Positions 25,990 to 36,322 are shown, counted from the stretch's first letter. The stretch is 64,000 nucleotides of DNA from Novosphingobium endophyticum (GCF_014640675.1 NZ_BMHK01000019.1:1-64000), one strand, 5' to 3'. Notes: a model not told the origin generated them from the letters alone. Program-made: numbers and translations.

Positions 25990-28900
25990 TTGAAAATCCT
26001 TAATTGCGGGACGGGGATTCACGCCCGCGAAATCACCGGCGTTTCCCTCCTTGCCGGTCTGCCGGACCATTGGTTCGCCTACACCAATCTCGATCTCGCC
26101 ACCGCCACGGCCACCAGCCGCGAGATCGACATCATAATCGTCGCGGAAGACCGTATCCTCGTCGTCGACGTGAAGGACTGGAAGGGGCCCATCGAAAGCC
26201 GTGACGGCCGCTGGTACAATAACGGCCACGATAATGGGCCGTCGCCTGTCAAGAAAATCGCACAGAATGCCCGGGAGATATACGTTCAACTCGAGGCCCA
26301 TCTGAAGAAACATATACGTGGCAAGCCGTATAAGGTGCCAAAGGTTCAGGGCCTCGTTGTCCTGACCAAGACGAGCGACCTTAGCGGGATCGCGGAGAGC
26401 GAAAAGAAGGGCGTCATGCCGGTCGCGCCGTTTATCGCAGCTCTGAAAAGCGTACCCAAACGCATCGCCACCTTCGGAGCCGCGCCGCCCGACGTCGCCC
26501 TCACGGATCCGCGGTGGAAGGACCAGCTCTCGAAATTCTTCAATGTCTCGAAAGGCGTCTTCACGCCCGGACGGCGGATGTATGGAGGATTCTACGCCAG
26601 CTCTCCTCAGCCCGTGTTCGAGCATCCGAACGGCATTTACGCCGAGTTCGAGGCAAGCGACGAGCGGCAGTCCCCTACACTCGGTGTCCTGCGCCTGTGG
26701 GATTTCACGAAAGCGGAAACCCGGTTCCAGACAGAGGCGGGGCGCGGCGAGATTGCAGGACGCGAACAAGAGGTGGTCGCCTATCTGCTCGATCGCTCGG
26801 ACGACTGCGAAAATGTGATCGTCGACGGGCGCACGCGCGATCCCGACTACAGCGTCCAATATTGGGAGGTCTATGATCGGCGTCGCCGATTGCACCGCCT
26901 CCTGGACTTCGCCGGGACGGAACTCAGCGACCTTGGCCGTTCGGACCGGATGGAACTGGCGAGGCAGCTGCTGACGGCGGTCAACTCGCTTCATCTCGCC
27001 GAGGCTTCCCATCTCGATCTCGGTCAGCACAGCATCTGGCTGCAACGGCCCTCGACGGTAAAACTATCCCACCTGATGGCGGCAAGTTACCCCGACATCC
27101 GATCGCTCGGCGACGCCCGCTTCCAGTTTCTTTCCACCGGACGGCTGCCGGAAGACGAGTTCGGCGACGTTGGTAGCCCCAAGCGCCGCGATGTCTTCCT
27201 CGCCGCGGCGGCCGTGCATCGCATCCTGCTGGGGACCGGACCGGGCTCCCCGAACGGCTGCCCCGAGTGGGACCCGCGCATCGATACTCAGCACGACTTT
27301 CCCGAGCTTTACGAATGGTTCGCCAGGTCCCTCGCCTGGGACCCCGCGCACAGATATGCGGACGCCGGCGCTGCACTTGCAGCCTTCAATGCGGCGATCG
27401 CGGTTCGTCCGACACCCGCGGAAGTGCTCGAGGGGCTCGAGCGGCACAAAGGAACGATAAAGAGCCAATATCAGCTTTATGCCTCCTATCCGCCGGACGA
27501 GGGGAAAATGCTTCGCGACGATGACACAGGGATGCGGTGGCGTTCCTCCGGCAGCGATTGCCCCGTCATGGTCAAGGTCTGGAAACGTGCGGCTTGGGGG
27601 GATCAGCAGCGCGAAGGTCCTCGCATCCTCGATTTTCTCGACAGAACGAGCGAAGTGGCGGTTCTGGAGCCTGAGGGCTGCCCCAGGATCCTCGAGGCGA
27701 TCTGGCTGGGCGACGCGATCGCGGTGGTTCAGGAGTGGATCGACCTTCCCGACCTCGATACCGTCCTCGCACAAGGATCTCCACTCGATGAGGCGGCACG
27801 GCTTGCGGTCGTTGGAGCCCTGGCGGACCGCGTCGAAAAGCTGCACGAACAGCGGATCGCGCATGGCGACCTGAAACCGTCCAACATCCTGGTTGATCCG
27901 GCGGTCCCCGACCAGCCAATCCTCGTCGATCTTGTAGACTTTTCCGTTGCCGCCGATGGCGAGATCGGAAATCGCCGATACGCGCCTGAGGCAGGGGGGC
28001 GTTATGAGCGGGACTGTTACGCGATCACTGCCATCGCGGAAGAGCTGCTCGCGGGCGAAAGCTCTGCGGCAATCGACCGCGTGCGTAGCGCGATCTCCGC
28101 AATCCGGACAGCCGAGCCGCCCAATGCGACCCTGCTGCCCGTCATCGACGCCCTGCAGGCTGCTACCGGACAAGAAGAGGCGATGGAGCGCGTCGTGCTG
28201 CGCACCCCCCATGTCGCGGAAGGCCCTCTGCTACCGGATGAAGGTCTGCTCTACCTGCGCAGGTCGCCGCGCGGACGCGGACTGGTCATGCGCGGCGCCT
28301 GCGAGGAGATCGAGATCAAACTCGATCCAAGCGGCACTCCGATTTCTCTGGTCCGCCGAACTCTTGATCAAGGCCGCATCCGCTTCCTCACGCGCTTTGA
28401 GTTCGGCACGACAGCCATGCGCATTGCCGTAGAGGCAGCCGCAGTGACCGAATTGCGCGAAATTCTCCCGCTGCTTGAGCGCGAGGACGTTGCCGAGGCA
28501 CTCGCCCCTCAGGATTCTTCGTCATCCGAAACGGATGCCGAGGAGCTTGGAGCGCTCGACGCCGAAGAGACGCATGGCGAACCGCCGGAAGACGACCTGG
28601 TCGAGGCCATAGCGGCCGCCCCCGCTCCGACGGGCAACGTTGACGTTGGCCGTCTCTGGCAAGCCTTGATCGAAGCCGAAGGGGAGCTGGTCACCTACGG
28701 TCAGGTGTCTGAGGACAGCGGTTACGACCGTTCCGCCAGCAGGCACAAAGCCCACTTCGACCTGCTGAGCGGCTCCTTCGACTTCAACCGGAATGACCGG
28801 GTCTCGGTGGAACGGGAGGATCGGCACGGAAACTGGCGACCGGTCGGGCATCTGGATCTCCAGAGATCCAAACCGGACTTCATCTTCATCGAGAGCTACC

Positions 28901-30924
28901 GCCCCTACCAGCGGGGATCGGCACCGCTGGTAGAGCAAGGTGAGGAACTCAGATTCCGCAGCTGGATGGAGCAAAAGAGCCTCGATCGCCGCCAAGCGGC
29001 CGTGAAGCGGATCGTTGGCCGGACGTCGCGCACGCGCGACCTGATTCAGGTTCTCGATCCCCGGACGGCGGCGAGCCCCCGCATGCTTTCGGAGCGCATT
29101 TCTCCTGAGCGCCTGAAGGAGCAATACGGGCTTAACGACCAGCAAGCCGAAGCACTGTCAGCGGTGCTCGCCACTCGGCCGCTCGCCTTGAATCAGGGGC
29201 CGCCCGGTACGGGCAAAACCGTCTTCATCGCCGCGCTCGTCCATGCCGCGCTCACAAATGGACTGGCACGCAACGTCCTCCTTGCCAGTCAGGCCCACGA
29301 AGCCGTGAACAATGCCGCTGAAGCAGTGTTGAAGCTGTTCGCAAAGGCGGGAGATGCGCCCAGCATCCTGCGCGTGGGCAATGAAGGCGTGGTATCCGAC
29401 CCGCTGCTGCCGTTCCACGTCGAGCGGGTCGAAAAACTGCAGAAGGATCGCTTTCGCGCTGAACTGCGCGAACGGCTCGCTGTGGCCGCCAGCGCCCTCG
29501 GCATCGATGAGGAGCTTGCCGGCGACCTCGCCCAGATCGAACACGCGATCCGGCCGGTGGCATCGCGCATTGCCGAACTCGATGGCGACGCCGAGAACAC
29601 CGCGCGGGTGGCTGCGCTTCGCGAAACCGTCCGGCAACAACTTCTTCCTCTGAACGTCGACACCGTGCTCGCCCTGGACGCACCGGCTGACAAGATCATC
29701 GCGGAAGTGGTGAACGCCTGCGTCAAGCGGCTTCCCCAAGGCGATCGGCCCAGTCCTGACAGGATCGCCCGCTATCAATCTGTCGCGGCGATCGCTCGCG
29801 ACTTCATAGGCAGCGTGTCAACCGAGCACCGCAGTTTCGAGACGTTCCTCGCTGGAACCCGTCAAATCGTCGCTGGCACATGTGTCGGGCTCGGTCGATC
29901 TTCGCTTGGCTTGACCTCCACCCCCTTCGACCTCGTCATCGTCGACGAGGCTGCGCGCTGCACAGCCAGCGAACTTGCGGTACCGATCCAGGCAGGAAGC
30001 TGGATCGTTCTGGTCGGAGACCACGAGCAACTTCAGCCCCAGCATCCGGAATCGGTGGTCGAGGATGTCGCTAAACGATTGCGGATCAGCGAGGCAGAAG
30101 TGGCGCGTAGCGATTTCGAACGCATTTTCGAAACCGCTTATGGCCAGGCTGCAGGCCACACGCTGCGCCGGCAGTATCGCATGCTGCCACCGATCGGCGA
30201 GATCGTTTCCAAATCCTTCTATGGCGGCAGGCTGGAGCACGGCCGAACGGAACCCGTGATCGACCCGGGCGCGCTGCCGCCCCGTCTCGCCGCCGCGGTC
30301 ACGTGGATCGACACGGCGCCGCTGGGCGAACGCGCAAAGCAGGGCGACCCCAACCATCGAAAGAGCCTCAGCAACGCCGCCGAGGCCGACGCGATCGTGG
30401 CGACACTCAAACAATGGGGGGAGAGCGAGGAATTCCTGTCGTGGCTGGGGCGGCAGACGGCGCATACGCACGCGATCGGCGTTATTTGCGCCTATTCCGC
30501 CCAAAGAGACCTCGTCCGGAAGAAGCTGGCACTCTCGCACGTTCACCAGGCCATCCGCGAAGCGCTCAAGGTCGACACCATCGACAGCTATCAAGGGAAG
30601 GAAAATCCGATCGTCATCGTCTCGCTCGTGCGAAACAACTGGACAGGCACCCGAGAGAACGGGACCGCGATGATCCGCCCAGGCTTCCTCGCCAAACCGA
30701 ACCGCATAAATGTCGCCATGAGCCGAGCGATGGACCGCCTCGTGATCGTGGGCAGCCGCAGTCGCTGGGCTTCCGGTACTCCCATGGAGCGAATTACCCG
30801 TGCCTTTGCCGAATGTGTGGAAGCAGGGGACGGCCTGATCGTGGACGCCCATGAATTGCTGAAAGTCTCTGAGAATGGCGCTGCGGCGTCGGCAGGCGCG
30901 GCAGAAATGGAGATCGCGAAGTGA
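25990..30924 (+). CDS. NERD nuclease - pseudokinase - Ser/Thr kinase - SF1 helicase fusion
   Basis: 1644-aa multidomain protein. A NERD nuclease domain opens it (SREIDIIIV, then LVVDVKDWKG, about residues 42-66, giving the D...DxK pattern). A degenerate kinase fold follows (about 250-470; HLDLGQHSIWL, no DFG). A second kinase domain (about 480-720) is complete: VMVKVW (Lys), [10 protein letters not shown] (catalytic Asp and Asn, near 624) and VDFS in place of DFG. After an acidic linker comes a UPF1/COG1112-like SF1 helicase: GPPGTGKT (about 1071), VDEAA (near 1317), QYRMLPPIG, DSYQGKE and NVAMSRAMDRLVIVG. Helicase-kinase-nuclease combinations occur in Mokosh-type defence, there with a PLD nuclease. 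The TTG start has CAGGAT upstream; GTG 25921 is the alternative. It overlaps the next gene by 4 bp. Confidence 0.75.
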   Translation: MKILNCGTGIHAREITGVSLLAGLPDHWFAYTNLDLATATATSREIDIIIVAEDRILVVDVKDWKGPIESRDGRWYNNGHDNGPSPVKKIAQNAREIYVQLEAHLKKHIRGKPYKVPKVQGLVVLTKTSDLSGIAESEKKGVMPVAPFIAALKSVPKRIATFGAAPPDVALTDPRWKDQLSKFFNVSKGVFTPGRRMYGGFYASSPQPVFEHPNGIYAEFEASDERQSPTLGVLRLWDFTKAETRFQTEAGRGEIAGREQEVVAYLLDRSDDCENVIVDGRTRDPDYSVQYWEVYDRRRRLHRLLDFAGTELSDLGRSDRMELARQLLTAVNSLHLAEASHLDLGQHSIWLQRPSTVKLSHLMAASYPDIRSLGDARFQFLSTGRLPEDEFGDVGSPKRRDVFLAAAAVHRILLGTGPGSPNGCPEWDPRIDTQHDFPELYEWFARSLAWDPAHRYADAGAALAAFNAAIAVRPTPAEVLEGLERHKGTIKSQYQLYASYPPDEGKMLRDDDTGMRWRSSGSDCPVMVKVWKRAAWGDQQREGPRILDFLDRTSEVAVLEPEGCPRILEAIWLGDAIAVVQEWIDLPDLDTVLAQGSPLDEAARLAVVGALADRVEKLHEQRIAHGDLKPSNILVDPAVPDQPILVDLVDFSVAADGEIGNRRYAPEAGGRYERDCYAITAIAEELLAGESSAAIDRVRSAISAIRTAEPPNATLLPVIDALQAATGQEEAMERVVLRTPHVAEGPLLPDEGLLYLRRSPRGRGLVMRGACEEIEIKLDPSGTPISLVRRTLDQGRIRFLTRFEFGTTAMRIAVEAAAVTELREILPLLEREDVAEALAPQDSSSSETDAEELGALDAEETHGEPPEDDLVEAIAAAPAPTGNVDVGRLWQALIEAEGELVTYGQVSEDSGYDRSASRHKAHFDLLSGSFDFNRNDRVSVEREDRHGNWRPVGHLDLQRSKPDFIFIESYRPYQRGSAPLVEQGEELRFRSWMEQKSLDRRQAAVKRIVGRTSRTRDLIQVLDPRTAASPRMLSERISPERLKEQYGLNDQQAEALSAVLATRPLALNQGPPGTGKTVFIAALVHAALTNGLARNVLLASQAHEAVNNAAEAVLKLFAKAGDAPSILRVGNEGVVSDPLLPFHVERVEKLQKDRFRAELRERLAVAASALGIDEELAGDLAQIEHAIRPVASRIAELDGDAENTARVAALRETVRQQLLPLNVDTVLALDAPADKIIAEVVNACVKRLPQGDRPSPDRIARYQSVAAIARDFIGSVSTEHRSFETFLAGTRQIVAGTCVGLGRSSLGLTSTPFDLVIVDEAARCTASELAVPIQAGSWIVLVGDHEQLQPQHPESVVEDVAKRLRISEAEVARSDFERIFETAYGQAAGHTLRRQYRMLPPIGEIVSKSFYGGRLEHGRTEPVIDPGALPPRLAAAVTWIDTAPLGERAKQGDPNHRKSLSNAAEADAIVATLKQWGESEEFLSWLGRQTAHTHAIGVICAYSAQRDLVRKKLALSHVHQAIREALKVDTIDSYQGKENPIVIVSLVRNNWTGTRENGTAMIRPGFLAKPNRINVAMSRAMDRLVIVGSRSRWASGTPMERITRAFAECVEAGDGLIVDAHELLKVSENGAAASAGAAEMEIAK

Positions 30925-32387
30925 GCAAGGCGCCACGCAGCAAGCTCAGCATGAGTCCGCAGCGCGAGACGCTTGTCGACGATGACGAGGATGGCCCCCT
31001 CGTCCTGGGAATTCTGGACCTGTCGCTTCCCTGCCGACGGTTCGTCGTCGAGCACAAGGTCGCGGAGGTCGGCAAGATCTCCGTGACGGCGGAGTTCCTG
31101 CTACGGTTCGTGAAGGCGTTGGGCAGTTGCACGGAAGAGGCCGTGCAATCATTCTTCGGCTACAGCCGCCGTGAGATGGCCTATGTCGTCGCCGAGGTCG
31201 AAGAAGCGGATTACGTCGACCGGACCGATGGACGGCTGACGCTCACCGCAAATGGCCTTGGTCTTTTCCAGCCTGGGAGCGATGATCCGCTCATTTTCGA
31301 GGTCGAACGTAAGACTGCGCGCATTGGCCTCGACCTCATCTCGCTTGCCCCGGCCGACACTAGGCCGCCAAGCGTGTTCGAATTGAATCTTCCAGAGCTC
31401 CCCCTTACCGATCCGGCTCAGGTCAGTTCCGCGACCGAGAAGGTGCCCACACAGTTCCGCCGACACTTTCGCGAACTGGCGCCCCGGATGGACGCGGTCG
31501 CGGCAGCCCGACGATCGCTCTATTCGATCGATGCGGTCAGTGCCGAGGAGCGCTTCACAAACGTGGTGCGCGTCAAGCTCGTTTCTTCCGGTATGAAGCC
31601 GATGCACGCCGAAATCGACCTGTCTGATTGGCGTTCGGATCACGAGCTGGCCGATCGGGAGGCCGTTGGCCGTTCCGTTCTTCAGGTCATCGAAAGGCTG
31701 GGGCGCTCGCGTCGCGAAGACGATGTCGACGCCTACCGGCTCTTGACCGAACTCGCGCCCGAATATCTTCACGAATGGACGCGGCGCGATGGCCTGAGCA
31801 TTCGGCGCTATTATCGCCATGCCTTTACCAGTCGCGGTGACGTGCGCGCGGATCGGCAGACGACACCGATCGTCGGCAGCCTGTTCACGCCCGACAATGC
31901 GCGTCGCCTGGTCGAGATTGCGAACAATGGCCTGCGCCGCACGCAGCATCCCTCGCCCGCACTGTTCTGGGTGGTCCCCCAGGCTCCCATGTGGGGCGGC
32001 ACGTCGATCATGGCCGAAGCCGTCGATCAACTGCGCGACCTCGTATCGCGCGCCGGCGATTTTCGTCAGGTGGAGGCAACGGCTCTGATTGCCGGAAAGC
32101 CGGAACCATGGATCAAACATGCGTTCACAAGCTGGAGGGAAACCCAAAGCCCAGTTTTCCCGAGCGGATTCGAGATGCTGCTCGTCCCCGGCGGATTCGT
32201 CGCCGCCGTGGTCCATGCACCCGTCGGAGCACCCTCGGGAATCCCCGTGCCGCTCGGCTTCGCCAGCTTCGATCCCAGGACGGTAGAACGAACCATGGCC
32301 TTGCTGGCTCTTCAGGCTCCTCGCTTCGGACTCGGTGAAGCCCTCACGCGAGAACTCCATCAAACGGCGGCCGAACCCAACGCCTGA
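30921..32387 (+). CDS. Unknown partner protein of the NERD-kinase-helicase, winged-helix-like N-terminus
   Basis: 488-aa protein, not recognised. Residues about 25-115 look like a winged-helix unit: two or three helices (AEFLLRFVKALGSCTEEAVQ, FFGYSRREMAYVVAEVEEA) then a DRTDGRLTLTANGLGLF hairpin. The remainder is mixed alpha/beta, with a hydrophobic PALFWVVPQAPMWGG segment near residue 350; I see no nuclease, kinase or HKD motif. Its GTG start overlaps the stop of the large fusion gene (GTGA), so it is made with it and probably forms part of the same system, perhaps as substrate adaptor or kinase target. It is the last gene before an 832-bp gap. Confidence 0.6.
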   Translation: MSKAPRSKLSMSPQRETLVDDDEDGPLVLGILDLSLPCRRFVVEHKVAEVGKISVTAEFLLRFVKALGSCTEEAVQSFFGYSRREMAYVVAEVEEADYVDRTDGRLTLTANGLGLFQPGSDDPLIFEVERKTARIGLDLISLAPADTRPPSVFELNLPELPLTDPAQVSSATEKVPTQFRRHFRELAPRMDAVAAARRSLYSIDAVSAEERFTNVVRVKLVSSGMKPMHAEIDLSDWRSDHELADREAVGRSVLQVIERLGRSRREDDVDAYRLLTELAPEYLHEWTRRDGLSIRRYYRHAFTSRGDVRADRQTTPIVGSLFTPDNARRLVEIANNGLRRTQHPSPALFWVVPQAPMWGGTSIMAEAVDQLRDLVSRAGDFRQVEATALIAGKPEPWIKHAFTSWRETQSPVFPSGFEMLLVPGGFVAAVVHAPVGAPSGIPVPLGFASFDPRTVERTMALLALQAPRFGLGEALTRELHQTAAEPNA

Positions 32388-33219
32388 GATCGAACCAATC
32401 TCCGGTCTGAGCAGGATTGGAAGTCGTGCGACTGCGTAGGCGATCTTGGAAAAGTAGGCCTCGTGGTTCTCGGGAAAAACGCCGATTGCCTGTCTTTAGC
32501 TGACCCCGTGATGTCTTTTCTTGCCGAATGCTGACGTTCGCCACTGGGCCTGCGAACGGCGGCTAAGTCCCAGCCCCTGTCGTTCAGGCCTACCCGTTGA
32601 TCGATGAATGCAGGGCAGGTCTTGAGGGCCCCGGCTTGAGCCCTGAACGGCAGGAAAGCCGGCGAGATTTGTCGATTTATTCCGGATGGACCTCGGTTAT
32701 CTTCCGAACGGCGCTTTGCCGCACGCGAATCACAGCCATCCCGATCCATGGCAATCCAATTGCAGCCAGAGATACCCGGGAATTAGGTGGGGCCTCGCTA
32801 GAGCACAGCGGCTAATAACGAACTGAATTAAAATCAGAAAGTCCGCCGCATTAAATTCCCTTCACCATAATATACTGCTCTGAGAAATTTTGGGGCCCCG
32901 GAGGGGGCTTCGATCCTTTTGGTACCTTTATAATCTATATCTTTCAGTGCCTTGGGATTACTAGTCGAGTCCTGTAAGCGCACCATTCTCCGTCCCATAC
33001 CCTCCACACCTTATCCGGCGAAAAGCCTCTCCCAAGGACGCTCATTGCCCCCGCTTTCTGTCTGTTCCGCTAACTGCGGCGCTGACGGATACGGCAATCC
33101 GGTGCGCGAAGACGGAGCGCGCGCCTTACAAGCCTGGCGATGACGGCGCACGGCGCCCTCTTCATCCCCGTGCAGTCGTCAGCCGCCAAGCTGTGGCGGC
33201 TGACATACGGAATTCCCGC
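32388..33219. other. Gene-poor, partly AT-rich gap at the right edge of the accessory block
   Basis: No gene is supported on either strand. The open frames here have low-complexity Arg/Ser-rich translations. Bases about 32818-32960 are clearly more AT-rich than the surroundings and hold runs such as TTATAATCTATATC. A strong GC hairpin-like patch (GGGGCCCCGGAGGGGGC) lies at about 32891-32907. No tRNA, integrase or clear att repeat is visible. The position between defence-like genes and chromosomal sugar metabolism suggests an island boundary. Confidence 0.5.
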
Positions 33220-35016
33220 CTAGTGATTGTCGCGCGGCAGGCCCATGGTCTGGGCGATGCGCTGGTACTTTTCGGAACCCTCCAGAATGGCGCCCGTGTT
33301 CAGTTGCCCGACAACCTTGCGCTGCAGTTCCTGCCACGGCGTCTGCGACGCCGGATAGGGATAACCGCCCTTCGCTTCCAGTGCGGCGTGGCGGGCCGCC
33401 AGTTCCTCGTCTGAGATCAGCACATTGACTGTTCCCTTGCGCAGATCGATCCGCACGCGGTCGCCGGTTTCGAGAAGCGCCAGACCGCCCATCGCCGCCG
33501 CTTCGGGGCTGGCGTTGAGGATCGAGGGGCTGCCCGACGTGCCCGACTGGCGGCCATCGCCAATGCAGGGCAACGCGGTGACACCTTCGGTGATGAGATA
33601 AGCCGGCGGGCGCATGTTCACCACCTCGGCCGCGCCGGGATAGCCGATGGGGCCGGCACCGCGCATGAACATCAGCGTCTCCGGCGTGATGGCAAGAGAG
33701 GGATCGTCGATCCTGCGATGGTAGTCCTCCGGTCCGTCGAACACGATGGCCGGGCCTTCGAAGGCTTCGGGATCCTCGGGGTTGGACAGATAGCGGCTGC
33801 GAAAATCCTCGCCGATCACGCTGGTCTTCATGATCGCGGCGTCGAACAGGTTGCCGGTCAGCACCAGGAAGCCGGCCTCCTTGAGGATCACCCGATCGAA
33901 GGTCCTGATGACGCGCTCGTCTTCGATCGGGGCATCGCGGCAGTTCTCGCCGATGGTCTTGCCATTGACCGTCATCGCGCCTTCCTCGATCAGTCCCTGT
34001 CCGATCAGTTGCGCGACCACCGCGGGCACGCCGCCCGCGCGGTAGTAATCCTCGCCGAGATACTCGCCGGCAGGCTGGAGATTGACCAGCAGCGGCACCT
34101 TGTGGCCGTAAGTCTCCCAGTCCTTGAGCGGCAGGTCGACGCCAACGTGACGGGCAATCGCGGCAAGATGGATGGGGGCGTTGGTCGATCCGCCGATGGC
34201 GGAATTGACGACGATGGCGTTCCTGAAGGCCTCCTTCGTCAGGATGTTCGAGGGCTTGAGGTCCTCGTGTACCATTTCGACGATGCGCTTGCCGGTGCGG
34301 TAGGCGCATTCCTGCCGGTCGCGATAGGGAGCGGGGATGGCCGCCGAGCCGGGCAGCATCATGCCCAGCGCCTCGGCCAGCGAGTTCATCGTCGTGGCCG
34401 TGCCCATGGTGTTGCAGTAACCCGTCGACGGCGCCGAAGAGGCGACGAGCTTGATGAAGCCCTCCTCGTCGAGTTCGCCGGCGGCAAGCAGTTCGCGCCC
34501 CTTCCAGACGATCGTGCCCGAACCCGTCCGCTCGCCCTTGTGCCAGCCGTTGAGCATCGGGCCGACCGACAGGGCGATTGCCGGAATGTTGACAGTGGCC
34601 GCAGCCATCAGCAGCGCCGGGGTGGTCTTGTCGCAGCCGGTGGTCAGCACCACGCCGTCGATCGGATAGCCGTAGAGCGCCTCTACGAGGCCGAGATAGG
34701 CCAGGTTGCGGTCGAGCCCGGCGGTGGGGCGCTTGCCGGTTTCCTGGATCGGGTGGACCGGAAACTCGAGGGCAATGCCGCCGGCTTCACGGATACCCTC
34801 GCGAATGCGCTCCGCCAGCACCAGATGATGGCGGTTGCAGGGCGACAGGTCACTGCCGGTCTGGGCGATGCCGATGATCGGCCTGCCCGAACGCAGTTCC
34901 TCAAGGCTGAGGCCGAAATTGAGATACCGCTCCAGATAGAGCGAAGTCATGTCGATGTTGTCGGGATTATCGAACCAGGCGCGCGAACGAAGCTTGGGGT
35001 TTGCGGAATTTGTCAT
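33220..35016 (-). CDS. IlvD/Edd-family aldonate dehydratase (L-arabonate/D-xylonate type)
   Basis: 598-aa iron-sulfur dehydratase that removes water from a C5 or C6 sugar acid to give the 2-keto-3-deoxy acid. Cys residues expected for the [2Fe-2S] cluster are in [21 protein letters not shown] and [12 protein letters not shown]; the C-terminal [20 protein letters not shown] is the family signature with the catalytic Ser. Length and text are closest to L-arabonate/D-xylonate dehydratases rather than IlvD. ATG 35016 has AGGA 5 nt upstream and is preferred over 35022 and TTG 35037. It follows the epimerase gene by 17 nt in the same operon and supplies the second oxidative-pathway step. Confidence 0.85.
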   Translation of the reverse strand: MTNSANPKLRSRAWFDNPDNIDMTSLYLERYLNFGLSLEELRSGRPIIGIAQTGSDLSPCNRHHLVLAERIREGIREAGGIALEFPVHPIQETGKRPTAGLDRNLAYLGLVEALYGYPIDGVVLTTGCDKTTPALLMAAATVNIPAIALSVGPMLNGWHKGERTGSGTIVWKGRELLAAGELDEEGFIKLVASSAPSTGYCNTMGTATTMNSLAEALGMMLPGSAAIPAPYRDRQECAYRTGKRIVEMVHEDLKPSNILTKEAFRNAIVVNSAIGGSTNAPIHLAAIARHVGVDLPLKDWETYGHKVPLLVNLQPAGEYLGEDYYRAGGVPAVVAQLIGQGLIEEGAMTVNGKTIGENCRDAPIEDERVIRTFDRVILKEAGFLVLTGNLFDAAIMKTSVIGEDFRSRYLSNPEDPEAFEGPAIVFDGPEDYHRRIDDPSLAITPETLMFMRGAGPIGYPGAAEVVNMRPPAYLITEGVTALPCIGDGRQSGTSGSPSILNASPEAAAMGGLALLETGDRVRIDLRKGTVNVLISDEELAARHAALEAKGGYPYPASQTPWQELQRKVVGQLNTGAILEGSEKYQRIAQTMGLPRDNH

Positions 35017-35033
35017 GGTCATCCTGATTTCGG

Positions 35034-36182
35034 TCAACGGTCCACGGATACGCGGTAGATCATGACATGCCGGTAGGGTTTGCCAGGATCGACGCGCGCG
35101 GAGACGAAACTGCTTTGATTGGGGGAGTCGGGAAACTTCTGCGGCTCAAGCGCGATGCCGTCGCCCATGCGATAAAGATGGCCATGCTTGCCGACGAAAG
35201 TTCCGTCGAGGAAATTGCCGGAGTAAACCTGAAGGCCGGGCTCGGTCGTCAGCACTTCGAGCACGCGGCCCGAGGCAGGATCTTCAAGACGCGCGGCGAG
35301 TTCGGGCTCCTTGGTCACGCCCTTGTCGAGCGCGAAGTTGTGGTCGATGCCGCGGCCATAGACGATCTGCTGGTCGGTGCCGTCGCGCAAGCCCTGGTTC
35401 AGCGATTTACCCTTGCGGAAATCGAAGGCCGTCCGTTCCACACCGCGTAGTTCGCCGGTGGGAATCAGAGCTTCGTTGACCGGGGTGTAGTGGCTGGCGG
35501 GGACCGTCAGCACGTTCTCCATGGCGCCCTGAGGCGCGCCCTCGCCCGCCATGTTGAAGATGGCGTGATTGGTCATGTTGATGATCGTCGGCTCGCTCGT
35601 GGTCGCATCGAACGCAATTCGCAGCGAACCGTTTTCGTCGAGCGAATATGTCACCCTGGCGTTGACCGCTCCCGGATATCCGGCATCGCCGTCCGCACTC
35701 TCCAGCGAGAATACCGCCTGGGCCACCGGGCCGGACTTGATCGATTCGACCTTCCAGTTCCGGACATCAAAGCCCTGCCCTCCGCCGTGCAGCGAGTTTT
35801 CGCGGTCGTTTTTCGGGAGCTGGTAGGTCTTGTCGTCCAGCGTGAACCGGCCGCCAGCAATGCGATTGGCGTACCGGCCGATCGTGGCGCCCCAATAGTT
35901 GGGATGCGCCTCGTAGCCGGAAAGATTGTCGTAGCCGAGCGTGATGTCGGCCAGTTTCCCGTCACGGTCAGGGGCCATGAATTTCTCGAGCGTGGCGCCG
36001 AAGGACAGGATCGTCGCCGAGACTCCGTTGCCCGCCTTCAGCGTGACAGCGGTGACCGGCGTGCCGTCGGAGAGGATGCCGGCCGGCGTCTGGGTGGCTT
36101 CGGCCGCCTGCGCGGCCACCGCAAGCGCGCCGGACATTGCGAGGACCGCGCCCCCCGCCATGATCCTGAAGAGATTCCTCAT
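35034..36182 (-). CDS. galM: Periplasmic aldose 1-epimerase
   Basis: 382-aa mutarotase with a signal peptide ([11 protein letters not shown]...AVAAQAAE, about residues 1-29), so it should act in the periplasm. Motifs: [34 protein letters not shown] (catalytic His region) and [12 protein letters not shown] (catalytic Glu). It interconverts alpha and beta anomers of aldoses, feeding the anomer required by the sugar dehydrogenase or transporter. The ATG at 36182 is used because the signal peptide begins there. It leads the leftward arm; a FadR-type operator candidate lies 66 bp upstream. Confidence 0.85.
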   Translation of the reverse strand: MRNLFRIMAGGAVLAMSGALAVAAQAAEATQTPAGILSDGTPVTAVTLKAGNGVSATILSFGATLEKFMAPDRDGKLADITLGYDNLSGYEAHPNYWGATIGRYANRIAGGRFTLDDKTYQLPKNDRENSLHGGGQGFDVRNWKVESIKSGPVAQAVFSLESADGDAGYPGAVNARVTYSLDENGSLRIAFDATTSEPTIINMTNHAIFNMAGEGAPQGAMENVLTVPASHYTPVNEALIPTGELRGVERTAFDFRKGKSLNQGLRDGTDQQIVYGRGIDHNFALDKGVTKEPELAARLEDPASGRVLEVLTTEPGLQVYSGNFLDGTFVGKHGHLYRMGDGIALEPQKFPDSPNQSSFVSARVDPGKPYRHVMIYRVSVDR

Positions 36183-36247
36183 TCGCGAAAGTGCTCCCAA
36201 TCGTGCCTGGAGTATTACAGCCCCATCGACGGGGGGATGCCCATATA

Positions 36248-36258
36248 TAGTCCGACAA
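36248..36258 (+). promoter_or_regulatory. Candidate FadR/GntR-family operator upstream of the epimerase operon
   Basis: TAGTCCGACAA fits the FadR-subfamily consensus TNGTNNNACNA at all six fixed positions. Its complement (TTGTCGGACTA) matches the site at 37243-37253 at 9 of 11 bases. It lies in an AT-rich stretch 66 bp before the epimerase start, suitable for repressor control. Confidence 0.5.
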
Positions 36259-36322
36259 ATATGGCAAGCACAAGCTGCTTCGCAATAGCGGCGCGACGTG
36301 TTCCGGCAGGCTCCCCGCGGAT

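Noticed and set aside
25825..27045. Minus-strand 406-codon frame opposite the NERD domain
   Set aside because: The plus strand encodes recognisable NERD motifs across the same bases, and the minus frame lacks any.
30921..32387. PLD (HKD) nuclease motif in the partner protein, which would make the locus a standard Mokosh pair
   Set aside because: No HxK(x4)D pattern is present; the closest His-containing stretches do not fit.
33718..35058. Long plus-strand open frame opposite the aldonate dehydratase
   Set aside because: The minus-strand protein has clear Fe-S and signature motifs; the plus frame is a GC-driven shadow without domains.
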